Source: Prosopocoilus inquinatus (taxonomy: Eukaryota > Arthropoda > Insecta > Coleoptera > Lucanidae). From it: a stretch of DNA of 64,000 nt. A program made the translations under genes and the position numbers. The DNA lies in assembly GCA_036172665.1 (NCBI GenBank), contig CM069875.1, positions 20,863,806 through 20,927,805 on the forward strand, written 5' to 3'. Below the pieces are notes generated by a model. The model had not been told where the DNA came from and made no database searches. It worked only from the letters and a program-made list of their open reading frames with translations. Numbering within the stretch: the first letter of the stretch is position 1; each line of letters starts with the position of its first letter. Below are positions 47,330 to 58,654 of the stretch, piece by piece.

Positions 47330-48130
47330 CCTAGTCTATATAAATGAGTACAATAAATTTACTGAGCAGGGGCATTCTACAGAAGGGTGCTTCACTCTAA
47401 ATACATACTAACTACTATTTTTTTTTTTATTTTCCTGAACATAAATAACTCCAATTTTATTACCTTACAACATGTGACTGTAAAATTATAATTACACCGA
47501 AAATATTGTATAGTATAGTTACAGGGCGGTAAAACTTTCGCCAGGTCAGCAAATTACCTCAGATTTTCATAATCTGTAGTTTTAGATTTTTTTTGCAGTG
47601 TACTAGTTTTAATTTTTTTTTTGTGCAATAATGCTAATGGCTTAATAGAGTTTCCGTCGAATTTGGCTATTTTCACATTTCAATTTTTATTAAGAGGAAT
47701 TGAAAAATGACCTGGAACAAACTGAATTGACGTTAAAAACTAGATGGACACAGGCAGTGGAAAACTCGACCAAAAACGTGCGAAAACATGCAACAGTGAA
47801 GACCTGAAAAAAATTATCAAACTACGAGTCTAAAAGGCCTACGAATGCTGACAACACCAACACAGATGATAATTCATGGCCAAGCTTTGTATGATACTTT
47901 TGAACTCGCAGTACATTATTACATATAGATTTTTATGTACCGGGTACAAAAAATAAACGCCGCAAGACATACCTCTGTTGTTTATAGTTCGATTTGAATG
48001 AATATAAATAAAAATTATCGAATCGCTCCATAAACATCACAAACTTTCCAAAAGTTGCATTTTGTTTTAGTAGTCAACTATTTTTCTTCAATTGGATAAA
48101 TACTTGTTTTTTATATATTTTTTTTTAATT
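47330..48130. other. No gene seen
   Basis: AT-rich sequence after mariner B with no recognisable feature. Confidence 0.4.
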
Positions 48131-48132
48131 CG

Positions 48133-48541
48133 GTGATATGTGTTAGTTGATTTCGATCCAATATTTACGAAAATAAATGAAAAAAGAGATTTCATAGCCC
48201 TCTGGATTACCTCTGAAATATAATGAATTATAATAATTGAATATTTCGACAAAAAAGATTTACTAATTGGCAACAAGTACTTGCAAATTTTATATTGAAT
48301 ACCAACTTCTTGTTACACAAGAAAATGTAAGTAATACGTTAAAGGAGATCAATTTGAAAAATATTTGTAAAATTATTATTTTTTCATTTAGTTAATTTTC
48401 TCTTGCTAATTTGTAAGAGAATTTCAATTATTTTTCAAGACGCACCCAGCAGTTTTTGAGGATAATTCAGTTGAAGATAAAACCTTTTTCTTCCTTTCTT
48501 TTGGTAAATATTGGATCAAAATCAATTTATGGCAAATCACT
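48133..48541. mobile_element. Inverted-repeat segment, probable MITE
   Basis: Arms gtgatatgtgttagttgatt then tcgatccaatatttac (48133-48172) and the complement at 48501-48541. Mismatches are moderate and the termini unclear. Confidence 0.5.
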
Positions 48542-48669
48542 AATTACGATATCACGATATGAAAAAAAAGGTGTAGCTAAACGTTCACCGGCGGACCGTG
48601 CTTTAAATTTCGAAATTTCGCCATCTGACAGTGAGGTATTTGCTCGACCTACCTGCCATAATTATTTCT

Positions 48670-48803
48670 GGAACCAGTTGGCTGTTGCAGTAAGCAGTCA
48701 ACTTAGAGCAGACAAAGAATTACTTTTTTTGATTTGCAAATCAAAAAGAGTAATTCTTTGTCTGCCCTAAGTTGACTGCTTCCTGCAACACCCAACTGGT
48801 TCC
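48670..48803. repeat. 134-bp palindrome with almost no loop
   Basis: Arms of ~66 bp meet at gatttg/caaatc (48731-48742). Left ggaaccagttgg, right ccaactggttcc. A few mismatches only. Confidence 0.88.
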
Positions 48804-49972
48804 TTAAGTTTCGCAGTCGGGATCAGATTGTATGACTTATAATTATTTCTTCTGTTGCATAATTGATATAAAATATGTTTAGTAACTTATACAAGGGAAA
48901 GGTATGGAATCGGCTTAATGTTTCGAAAACTATTCGACGTATCGGATTGAAATTTGGTTTGACATTTATACTCAATAAGACCTACATTACTAATTTGTTT
49001 CAATTGTTTATCTACTCTTGTTTCTGAGAATATATTTTAAATTGTGATTAGATAATTCAGCTTTCCAGTTTTTTCTTATGTTTAAAGTAATATTTTTGGT
49101 GATTCTCAACGTATAAGATTTTTTCTATGCCTTTCTCAATCAAATGTTATTTTTTCCAAAATTTTGTTATGTAACAGATCAATATTTTTATGTGGTCGTT
49201 CAAAGAACTAAACGTACTATTGAATGAAGGAAAAAAATTAGAAGGTTGTAATAAAAAAAAAAATCAAGCTGTTAAATCTTAAAAACAAGAGCATATAAAC
49301 AATTGAAACAAACAGGGCTGTAGAGTCGAAGTCAGAAGCAATTATTTCGTTACCGGAGTGGGACTAGTCGATAAAACTATACCGACTCCTGTGATTCTTT
49401 ATGTAACCTGAAAATGGACCGTATTTTTGTCATGATTAAGTGATTCGTTTCTCTACATTACGTGAGCACCTTAACTGCTACAACTTGATATGTATTTCTG
49501 TAAGTCTTCAGCCCAAGGTCTTAAGGGCGAAATTCGCGTGTAAATGATGCATTTTAGTTGCGGATGAGTGATGTATTCTGATAGAAATAAAAATGTTTTT
49601 AACGCCAGTATTTTTTAAATAAAAAGGCGTATCGGTAGGAAACATGAATTTTCTGTAATCAGATCACAAACCAAATTTCAATAAGATACATCAAACAATT
49701 TTCGAAATATTAAGTCGGTACATACATACCATGCTTTTGCTCTTCCATATTTGAAGGCGTGAATATTCAGAAAAATCAAAAAAATGCAACAAAAATTACA
49801 CGCGCTATTAAAAATAAAGGTGTTGATAATGACATCCGGTACAACCGGAAGTGATTGGATCTAATTCAGTTTTGGATATTCCAATAAAAAAATGAAAAAC
49901 TGCGAATTAGAAATCTCATAATTTTACGGGCACACCTAGATATTCAAAAATATAGGTCAAAAGTATTTATGT

Positions 49973-50557
49973 CAGGGATCGGAAATGCTCACTCAAGTGC
50001 GCACGTGAATCTACTCACAGTTCACTCACGGACGTTATTAAACGCGAAACGTACACGAAGATGCGCAATACGTTCTTTCGCTTTTGTTCAGCTTCATGAG
50101 CATCTCGTAAACGCTCGCATGCGCTCATTTTGGTACTTCAAGACCAAGGCTCTAATAAGGGGCTTTTAGCTCTTTTTTTTAAATTTACGAATCAATCTCA
50201 ATAAAATTTGAGAATACTTCTCTCCGAATATTTCACTATTACAAAAATATGTAAGCGGTTATTTATTTTGCGGGACAAGCCTATGAAATTGTCGAGGATT
50301 TTTAACGGCTTGTCTGCACACTTCACGTAAACACTTCCCCTGAGCAACTCGTGTGCGGTTGCCGCTATTCTCTCATGAGTCATGATCTCTTACGAAATGA
50401 ATTTTATGTATTCGTTCATGTGTGCACACGCACACGAAATGATAACTTACATTCTCATGAAGACGAGTAATAATGAAAAATGTGCTCGATTGTCTTTCGA
50501 GCACATTTTTCATTACTCACTCGCGAATGGTTCATGAGTGAGCGTTTTCGAATCATG
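49973..50557. mobile_element. 585-bp hAT MITE with 8-bp TSD
   Basis: CAGGGATCGGAAATGCTCAC against CATGATTCGAAAACGCTCAC. Perfect target duplication ATTTATGT at 49965-49972 and 50558-50565. An internal hairpin gaaaaatgtgctcga/tcgagcacatttttc lies at 50475-50512. Many gctca/tgagc motifs near the ends. Confidence 0.9.
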
Positions 50558-50568
50558 ATTTATGTATA

Positions 50569-51970
50569 CAGGATGGTCTCGAAAGTAGAGATACGATACG
50601 ATATTTCCGTGCACCGGTACTTTTGCTTCCAATACTAGGTTTTACACAAGACGATTCGATTCTATACAGATTTACCCGACTATCGTATCGATTATCGCGG
50701 ATGGACTACGCCAACAGTCAATGCGTCAAATCTCAGGGTAATATCCGTTTTCCGGGAACTGCGACGCAAGCGTTTCGCTGTTGATCCTTGAAGATCTACG
50801 CGCTCCGCTTACTAATAAGGACAAAAAGAAGACTTAAAAATGTTGAATTCTTTGCTATACTCAAATTCAAATGAATTAATTTTCAAGTCAGCATATTTTC
50901 CCATCTAATGAATCAGTTTTGTATGAAGCGGGTGTTGCGAAAACGCAATCGAAATCGTCTCAGGGGAAAGTGCCTGTCGAAATTATTATTTTTAAATTCA
51001 CTTGAAACGGAAGAATAGAATTGATTGATCTTCTAGGAAAAACATATTTTCTAATTTTTATGTGTTGAATAAATCGTAATTATGTTTGTATGGGAGTTCT
51101 TATTTTGTTTTTTAAAATTTATTTTAGTCATTAATTTAATGTATCGCACAATGAACAGTTTTTGCTCCTTATGCTTTATTTTTTCAAAAATCTGGAACGG
51201 AAGTGTACCGGTACTTAAGCATTCGATTTTATACAGGACCGGTATTTCTGAAACCATACGATACGCTACGCTGAACCGGTACTTTTGCGCAGTATCGCAC
51301 ATCCCTACTCGAAAGAAGGTGCCAAAACAAAAAAAAAAAAAAACATTTATTCAGTTGTATCGGCGTTTATGAGTGACGGGTTCTGAAATACTCTAGATGT
51401 CAGTCAAACTGTAGCCGCTTCCATCCAGATTTCCAGAACCAATAATTTTGGACTATGTGAACCAAAATCCAGGTATTAGTACCCCTCAACTCGCTGCCTC
51501 GAGTTGGTGTCTTGCGAAAAGTTGTAATGAGAACTGGAACCAAAATATCCAAAAGTACTTGAACGCCAACGGATGACAATTCAAGCATTCGTTGTAATTA
51601 TTCACTTTGGATCAATTTTGTTAATTTTTTAAAGTTAAAATGAAACAATTAAACCTCATCGGTGTACTGTTGCATTGAGAAGTTCATTACTTTTTTCCTA
51701 GAAACACAAGTTTAAAATTAAATTTGACAATCGTCATAGATGTTACAGGTACAGGTACGGTAGCTAAAAAAATGCAAATATTGTTGCCATACAATTAGAA
51801 TTACTTTTTCAATTCTGATTAACTCATTAGCGTACAGCGAATTTTCAACAAATTTACAATTATTTTTATCTCAAAAACGAAAAGACTTTTATTAGAATTT
51901 CTTTTTTTGGCAAGTTTTATTCATCTCCTATAACTGATTTTTCTTTGGCACCTCTTTCGGGACCACTCTG
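50569..51970. mobile_element. 1.4-kb TIR element, TA flanks
   Basis: CAGGATGGTCTCGAAAGTAG against CAGAGTGGTCCCGAAAGAGG. Internal inverted-like pieces share (g)cggtacttttgc and cgatacg motifs. The right part resembles the 53574 family. No transposase. Confidence 0.72.
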
Positions 51971-51974
51971 TATA

Positions 51975-53570
51975 GTTGATTCTTCACATCTTATTTTATA
52001 ACGCCCTATAACCCATTTTTATCAACAAAAAAATTAGTTATTTAAACAGAAAAGGAAACTGTTCATTTTCAAAAAAATATTAATTTACTCTGCTTTTGTC
52101 AAGTAAGTAAAATTTTATTCTTGTGTTTAAAATACACACACACATATTTAAAAATTTGCGGAACACAAAGTTCAAATTAAAAAAATCTCGTTCGAGCTGT
52201 GGGAGAAAGAATACCCTGTATACTGTTATATGATACAGAAAAAATCGTAGATATAAACAGAAGTTTCTAAAACATAACTTCATTTTAAACAGAAACACTT
52301 TATTTTTGGACTTCTTTACGCAAAATGACTTTAGTTTAAATTAGAATATTTGCAAAGTTACAGTATTATTCATTTTATTTTAGAATACTGAAAAAAAATA
52401 TGAATTATTTCAAGGTGCATTAAATTCCAAAATATTGTTTAAGGTAAAAGTATGAAACAGATTTTAAATGTTACACTGACACAAAAATTTTTACTATCGA
52501 TTGATAGCTTCGTCCGCTTAAAGTTTGAAAATTATTTTCTTACAATTTTCATTGGATAAGAGTCGGCTTCAATTATTAATATTACAGTATAATTGCAATC
52601 TACAATTTACCGAGATTAATGTAAGCCTCTGCTAATATCTTGCAGCAACTTCAACTTAATTTCTGGTAATTAGCCTAATTAACTAACTATGAGTGTGTTT
52701 ACTTAAGGAATAAAGATCATTAATAGGATCTGGAAGAAAAGGGTAACAAACAATGGTTTGTTTTCACTAGGTGCATGGCTGAAAGCAGAATTTTACTTCG
52801 ATGTAGAAATTTCATAAAGCACATTGACATTTGATGATAATATTCCCCCATTGTCTTCGCAAACGCAAGTTGTTACAAGCAGGAAATATTTATTTAAGAC
52901 CTGAGAGCGATAGCGAATAACGTTACTTGCGGCTTTAACAAAATTTTATTTTTACTTTACCTGATTACAAGTAAACGTAACCAAACTTGTTATATGCACA
53001 AACCATGTCGTCAAATTTTTATTTGTGTCTTCTAAAGCGTTTGTTCGATTTGATTTCGAAAAGGACACCGGAGTTCACAGGCGAGAATCGCAGAACAAAA
53101 TCAATAATAATAATAAACGACACACTAAACGGTGATTTCAATGCCGGTAGTGCATTTCACGTTTGCGATCGCGGTTTCGGTTAACATACATGGAGCACTG
53201 TCTGTCAATAACTAAACTGGTTGGTGATGACTAGCCGGTAACAACGCCCTACCAACTACCTAAGTGCTACCTTCGAACATCTGACTGTTTATAAAAACTT
53301 CTGCCGGTGTAGCATGTTTCCAACGGAAGAAGATAATGACGCTCTTTTCCTTTCTCAGTCGACTGTACGCAATACAACCGGCCGATTTCGTACATTGCTG
53401 CGAATTTAACAGGGCACCGATTATGAGTTTGTGAGAACTTTTTTTTTATGAAGAGGGGCTAAAGTAAAAACTTCATAATTATATCCGAACATTGAAGATA
53501 CAAAATAATCACTTCAGCACAGAAAAATGAAAGAAGTTATTCTTTTTATAACTAGGCTGCGGATTAAAAT
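51975..53570. other. No gene; candidate regulatory stretch at 52560-52720
   Basis: Balanced unique sequence with clustered TTAATTA-type sites at 52560-52720. A GC-richer stretch at 53040-53410 holds a TATAAAA and a TCAGTC, but not at promoter spacing. Confidence 0.3.
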
Positions 53571-53573
53571 ATA

Positions 53574-53940
53574 CAGGCTGGTTGAAAATTGCTAGTACAA
53601 AAAAAAAAACTGGCATCTGGAAGTCCTAAGAAATCCCAGAAACCCATTTTTTTTAAACTTTTTCAGTATTTTTATTTTTTATTTTTTTTTCCATAAAATA
53701 ACACCATATTCGCTAACTCATTTGTGTAAGCGGAATTTATTTCCGCAATAACAATGTACCGAATTGTGATTGTTGTGACGGGTTGTAACTCAGTGGCGGA
53801 ACAACAATTTTGGCCAAATTTTCAGTAATTTTTATTTAGAAAACTAAAGGACTTTTATTAGAAATCTTTCTGCCGATTACTTCAACTCACCACCACCAAC
53901 CACCAATTTATTTTTATACTAGTAATTTCCAAACACACGG
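53574..53940. mobile_element. 367-bp MITE, same family as 10303
   Basis: CAGGCTGGTTGAAAATTGCT against the complement of a segment ending ctagtaatttccaaacacacgg, with TA flanks. The internal gtaagcggaatttatttccg segment matches the 10303 element in inverted orientation. Confidence 0.7.
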
Positions 53941-54513
53941 TATTTTCGTAGATAAACTAAGACCAATGAAATTGTTCAGCCAACAAATTTTAGAGTGTCA
54001 ACTTTTTATAGAGGGCGATAACGCGAGAATTCCCACCCCCTTTAATTTCTTTTCGAATATAGAAAAGAAGTGTTTATTACAAAACTGTATAGACTGATTC
54101 AATGTTTTTGCTGATGTTTACAGAAAAACAAATGAACATTGCATAACTGAGATATAAACTGAAATTTTATTTTTTTAAATGGAACATTTCATATTTTTAT
54201 GCATATTTGAAAACTTAAATAACAATCACCTTTCTTTTTCCAAACAAATTTTATTTTTTAAAACTTAATCGAACACTTGAAAATCGAGGAAGACTTGAAA
54301 GCGGTCGATGAACCTTTAGGGGTCCGCTAAAGGTCTTCCAAGAGGTGCGAGTTGTTTAATGAAAACTTAGCTAAATAGTTTATAAAAAAGTAAAATAATA
54401 TTAAATAAGTTTGAATCAATTCGAATAAGAGAGCAAAAAAGACGTTTAAGTGATTTTAACAATATCAAAACACTCCAAAACGAAAATAAAATCGAATAAA
54501 ACTATAAAAAAAT

Positions 54514-54676
54514 ATTTTTTAGAAAAATTTTGTGCAAATCGTTTTTGATTGCAGTGGAAATGTCGAGCTACGTCTCTGCTGAAGAAGCCCCAAGCAGGGC
54601 TGAAACAGCTGTCCAGAGGCTGCTCGAGGTTTTCATTGCAATCAAAAACGATTTGCACAAAATGTTTCTAAAAAAT
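54514..54676. mobile_element. 163-bp hairpin element carrying the hammerhead
   Basis: Arms of ~46 bp (54514-54560 and 54631-54676) contain TGCAAATCGTTTTTGATTGC and its complement, and enclose the ribozyme. The hairpin lies within an A-rich hAT-type array. A segment at 54788-54817 (gtaagatgtcgctatttta) is found inverted beside the sister copy at 43531-43553, so the full element is larger than the hairpin. Confidence 0.75.
54574..54618 (+). ncRNA. Complete hammerhead ribozyme motif (type I order)
   Basis: Stem I CTCTG (54574-54578) pairs with CAGAG (54614-54618). The core CTGAAGA (54579-54585) matches C3-U4-G5-A6-N7-G8-A9. Stem II is AGCCC/GGGCT (54586-54590 and 54597-54601) with loop CAAGCA. 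GAA (54602-54604) matches G12-A13-A14. Stem III is AC/GT with loop AGCT. The cleavage nucleotide C is at 54613, giving a GTC triplet. Every conserved core position is present. It sits in the middle of a long hairpin whose arms extend stem I. Confidence 0.78.
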
Positions 54677-56574
54677 TTTCATTATGCTTTGACAGCAAGC
54701 ATGGCCGCCTTGCCATGGGGGACTTATTAGGAACAAATCCCGCTTCAATTTGTCTATCCTACTGAAATGTCAGGTCAAAAAGCGATAGTAAGATGTCGCT
54801 ATTTTATTTGTTTATAAAAAAAATCGTTCGTCAAACAAGACAGTAAATAAAAATTGTCTGAAACTCATTAAGTCAAATCAGAAAACAAGAAACAAGATGA
54901 TTAGTTGTTAATTTAAAAATGAAAAACAAAACGAATGAAGTAAATTAAAAGAAAAAAGAAAAGTCCATCAATTGATTATATTGAAAATTATAAAAAATGA
55001 AATAAAAATAAATAAAATGAAGTCAGATGAAGAATGTATAAAAATAAATGATATTGATAAAGGATCAAAATAAAAATAATATAAAACTAACTATAATTTA
55101 TTTAAAGATTGACAAATTTTGTCACGATCCAAAAAATAATCTGTAAATATTAACGAAACAGGGTGATCAGTTAATAATTAAAAAATCAAAATAAAGTCAA
55201 ATCGAATAAAAGAGAAAACAAAATGGCGATCAATCAACGGGATTAAAATGTAAAATAAATTCACATCGATTAAACGAAAATAAACACAAACAGGGATCGA
55301 GTGACAATTTAAAATAAAACCAAGAATAATAAAATCAATTAAATGATGGAAAATTGCAGTTAAAAAATAAAAACAAAACGAATGAAATCTATTGAAAGAA
55401 AAAAAAAGCTGGATCAATTATTGATAAAAATAAAAATTAAATGAAATAACATCCAATGAGAATTAAAAAAAAACAAAGGATCATTGTTGACGACGATGAG
55501 ATTAAAAGAAAAAAAGAGCACTGGCGAATTTTTAACTGAAAGTTTGAATAAAAGAAAATCAAACTGAAACAGAATCAAGAAAAGAAAAAAAAAAAACGAT
55601 ATAATTAAAGAATAAAATAAAATAAAGACAAACAGAATAACAAATTATCACAATTTAACAAAATTTTAAATCTGCATAAAACATTATTGGTACACCTGCT
55701 ATTTTTTTTAAATGTTGAAATTTTTTATTTTCTTGTAAAGGGTAGATATCTTTAAAAATTGTTGAAAACCCCTGCTTTATACGCATGTATCGGAATTTAT
55801 ACTATTAAATACAAATATCTCGAAAACTATTCGCCTTATATAAAAATTATTTAGAAGAATAGTTATCAGAATTTAATTTTGGATCCAAATAGGTACAAAT
55901 ACACCGGGTATTGCATTTCAGAAAACAAAATAAAAGCAAATGTCCCGGTTATTAGATATGTATTTGTTATTCGGTAAACGTCAGTAAAAACTTTGAATTA
56001 GTTTGTATAAGTTTTGTACCAAACATTTCTTTCTAAGTTCAAAAATTAAAAAGTTAACGGGAGTGCGAACTATCGCGTAGTCGTACCTTACGTTGGCTTA
56101 AATAAAATGTATTTGTTTCAACATAAATATTCTTAACTGAACATTGTTGAAATAACACTAAAAATATGTTAAACTATTACATTTGCCTGAAAGACAACCG
56201 TTCTGCAGTGGTGGCCTTAGGGGTGGACGAACGGGGTAACTGCCCAGGACCTCGCACTTTCAGGGGCCTCGCAACATTTGCTACATACAACTTTTTCAAT
56301 ATTTTGACTTACGAAACAACATTTTCGAAGCACCATTTTCAACTAACTCTTATTTCTAGAATAACATCTGTTGGACTGGATTTTATGGTCTTCAATATTT
56401 TTTTGCCTCTCAGAATTGAAGTTGTAAGCTTGTAAATAATCGCATTCTACTTGCTCAAATATGTTTAAGTAAGATTATTGAAGTTTATATTTAGTTTAAG
56501 TTTTTAAACTCACTCTTGGTGAATCCCCATTTAAATTATATTAGTATACTTAAAATAGTGTATGTATATATGTA

Positions 56575-57311
56575 CAGTGACCGGCAGAAAGTTGGCTACA
56601 TATGGGAAAATTCTTTATTATTGATTTCTCAGAAAAGTCTATTCTTTATGAAAGCCCCTGCATTTTCCCAAACTCAAGATGCATGTGTCAAAGTTTGAAT
56701 ACCTCCTGTCATATACCGAGGAAATCAAACTATTTGAAATCGACATAAGAGTAAAGTACCTTTATTCTTCACGCTACACGGAAATTTTGTTTGAGAAAGT
56801 TACTCAGAATTATTATGAGATCTCAATTATGTAGTCATAGCTACGATGGAAAAAAATAATTTGGCTACGAAAAATTGTAATTTTTTGGGTATCAATGTTA
56901 TTAATCATTATTTCTAGTTGACAGTTGAGTAAAAGACAAATCTTAGGGTATGTTCATATCAGACTTGAAAAATTTCCAGCTCTGCACGTTCAAAGTTCTG
57001 CGACACACGTTGGTTCGAAAAAAATTGAAAAATACCTGAAATTCTTTTTTTCATCGTAAACAGTCATGATTTCATATTTGAGATGTCATAATAATTCTAA
57101 GTAACTTTTCCAAATAAAATTTCCGCGTAGCGTGCAAAATAAAGGTACTTTACTCTTACGTCGATTTCAAATATTTTGATTTCCTCGGTATATGACAGAA
57201 GGTATTCAAACTTTGATACATACATCTTCAGTTTTCATAAAGAATAAATTTTTCTAAGAAATCAATAATAAAGAATTTTCCCATATGTAGCCAACTTTCT
57301 GCCAGTCACTG
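56575..57311. mobile_element. 737-bp element with ~230-bp TIRs nested in hAT
   Basis: CAGTGACCGGCAGAAAGTTG and the complement ending tctgccagtcactg. TA flanks (56573-56574, 57312-57313). Arms match to about 56820 and from about 57088. Tc1/mariner-type long-TIR MITE. Confidence 0.88.
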
Positions 57312-57667
57312 TATACTGATTTCTGTTGATTTCATTTGCATTTTTTTTTAGTTATAAAGCGATTGTATTTCGTTTTTACTTCATTCAATTTGACTTTGTT
57401 TTATATTTAAATTACCTGTTTGGTTCCTTTTCGTTTTTTCTTTTGCTCTTAATTCGATTCGACTAAGTGAATTTCTTCTTATCTTTATCACCGATCGTCT
57501 TTTATTTTTAATACTACAGGATGTAAAGCAAACAGCTGGACGAATGTTAATTTGATTTTTTTTAATAGTGCCCTCCCAATTAAACAAAATTGATGGGCCC
57601 GAGCATTTTTTTTTAATTAATTGTCCAATTTTTCCGCCAACTTACTTTTCACGCTGTACAATTAATT

Positions 57668-58240
57668 GGTCGACCTTTGTTTTTCCTTTTATTCGAGTTT
57701 ATTATTTATTTTCATTTTTTAACAATCAAATTATTTTTCATTCGACGCGATTTTATTTTTTAATTATCAGTCGATCGTCTTTTGTTTTTCCCTTAATTTA
57801 TTCTATTTGAGTTTATTTTACAGTTTAATCCTTTCCATCGATCGTCATTTTTGTTTTTCTTTTAATTTATTCGATTTGAGTTTATTTTACTTTTTGATCC
57901 CTTCGATCGATCGCCATTTTTATTTTCTCTTTTATGATTTTATGATTTGATTTTATTTATTGATTATCAGTTGATCGTATTTTGTTTTTGCTTTTTCTTT
58001 AATTACTCGATTTCCATTTATTTAACATTTTAATTCCTTGTATCGATAGCCCTTTTTGTTTTCTTTTTTATGCGAATTGATTAAATTTATTAATTATTAA
58101 TCGATCCTATTTTTATTTTTTGTTTTAATTAGTGGATTTGAATTTATTTCACATTCTAATCCCTTCGATCGATGACCATTTTTGTTTTCTCTTTCATGCG
58201 ATTTGTTTTTTCTTTTAATTATATTTATTTTATCATTTAA
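57668..58240 (+). repeat. T-rich tandem array, ~66-bp period
   Basis: The anchor tcgatcgtc or a variant recurs at 57771, 57838, 57907, 57971, 58043, 58101 and 58169 (spacings 58-72). Each is followed by a T-rich tail with ttttgttttt and tttattttac. Subterminal repeat of the enclosing hAT. Confidence 0.75.
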
Positions 58241-58654
58241 CGATTAATTTTTTTATATGATTTTTATTTTATTTTTATGTCGATTTGACTAATTTTTAGG
58301 TGTATATATTTTTATTTTCGTCCTATCTTTTATCCATAACCGTCTTTTGTTTTTGTTTTGCTAGATTTCAAGATATTTTATTTTTATTTTGAATATCAAT
58401 TAATCGTCTTTTTTTCTTCTTTTGTATATATTTATTTAATAGTTACATACTTTTTTCTTTCTAAGTCATAATTTTATTTCACAGTTTTACTTCCATAGTA
58501 CCATTTTTATTTTACATTTTCAAATAACGACATATTTAAAAAAAATGCAACATATTACTTGAAATTATTTTACCTACTTTTTTAATGTCTTTAGTTTTTT
58601 CTGCTTTTTATAATTTCTAGCCCGGGGCTGTTAAGGCCGCCTCTGCCGTTTTGC

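Larger units (their letters stand above)
54380..55660 (-). repeat. A-rich array homologous to the hAT subterminal repeats
   Basis: Irregular A-rich repeats (gagaaaacaaaatggcgatc, gattaaaatgtaaaataaat) are the reverse complement of the T-rich array at 57660-58240. It probably belongs to a second, inverted copy of that hAT element, now interrupted by the hammerhead hairpin. Confidence 0.65.
56206..58645. mobile_element. 2.44-kb hAT element with 8-bp TSD, no transposase
   Basis: Left CAGTGGTGGCCTTAGGGGTG, right complement of CAGAGGCGGCCTTAACAGCC. TSD ccgttctg (56198-56205) / ccgttttg (58646-58653), one mismatch. It contains a nested TIR element (56575-57311) and the T-rich tandem array. Large non-autonomous hAT. 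Confidence 0.85.

Noticed and set aside
49313..49392. CAGGGCTGTAGAGTCGAAG as a hAT element
   Set aside because: The start is hAT-like, but no convincing right terminus or 8-bp TSD was found.
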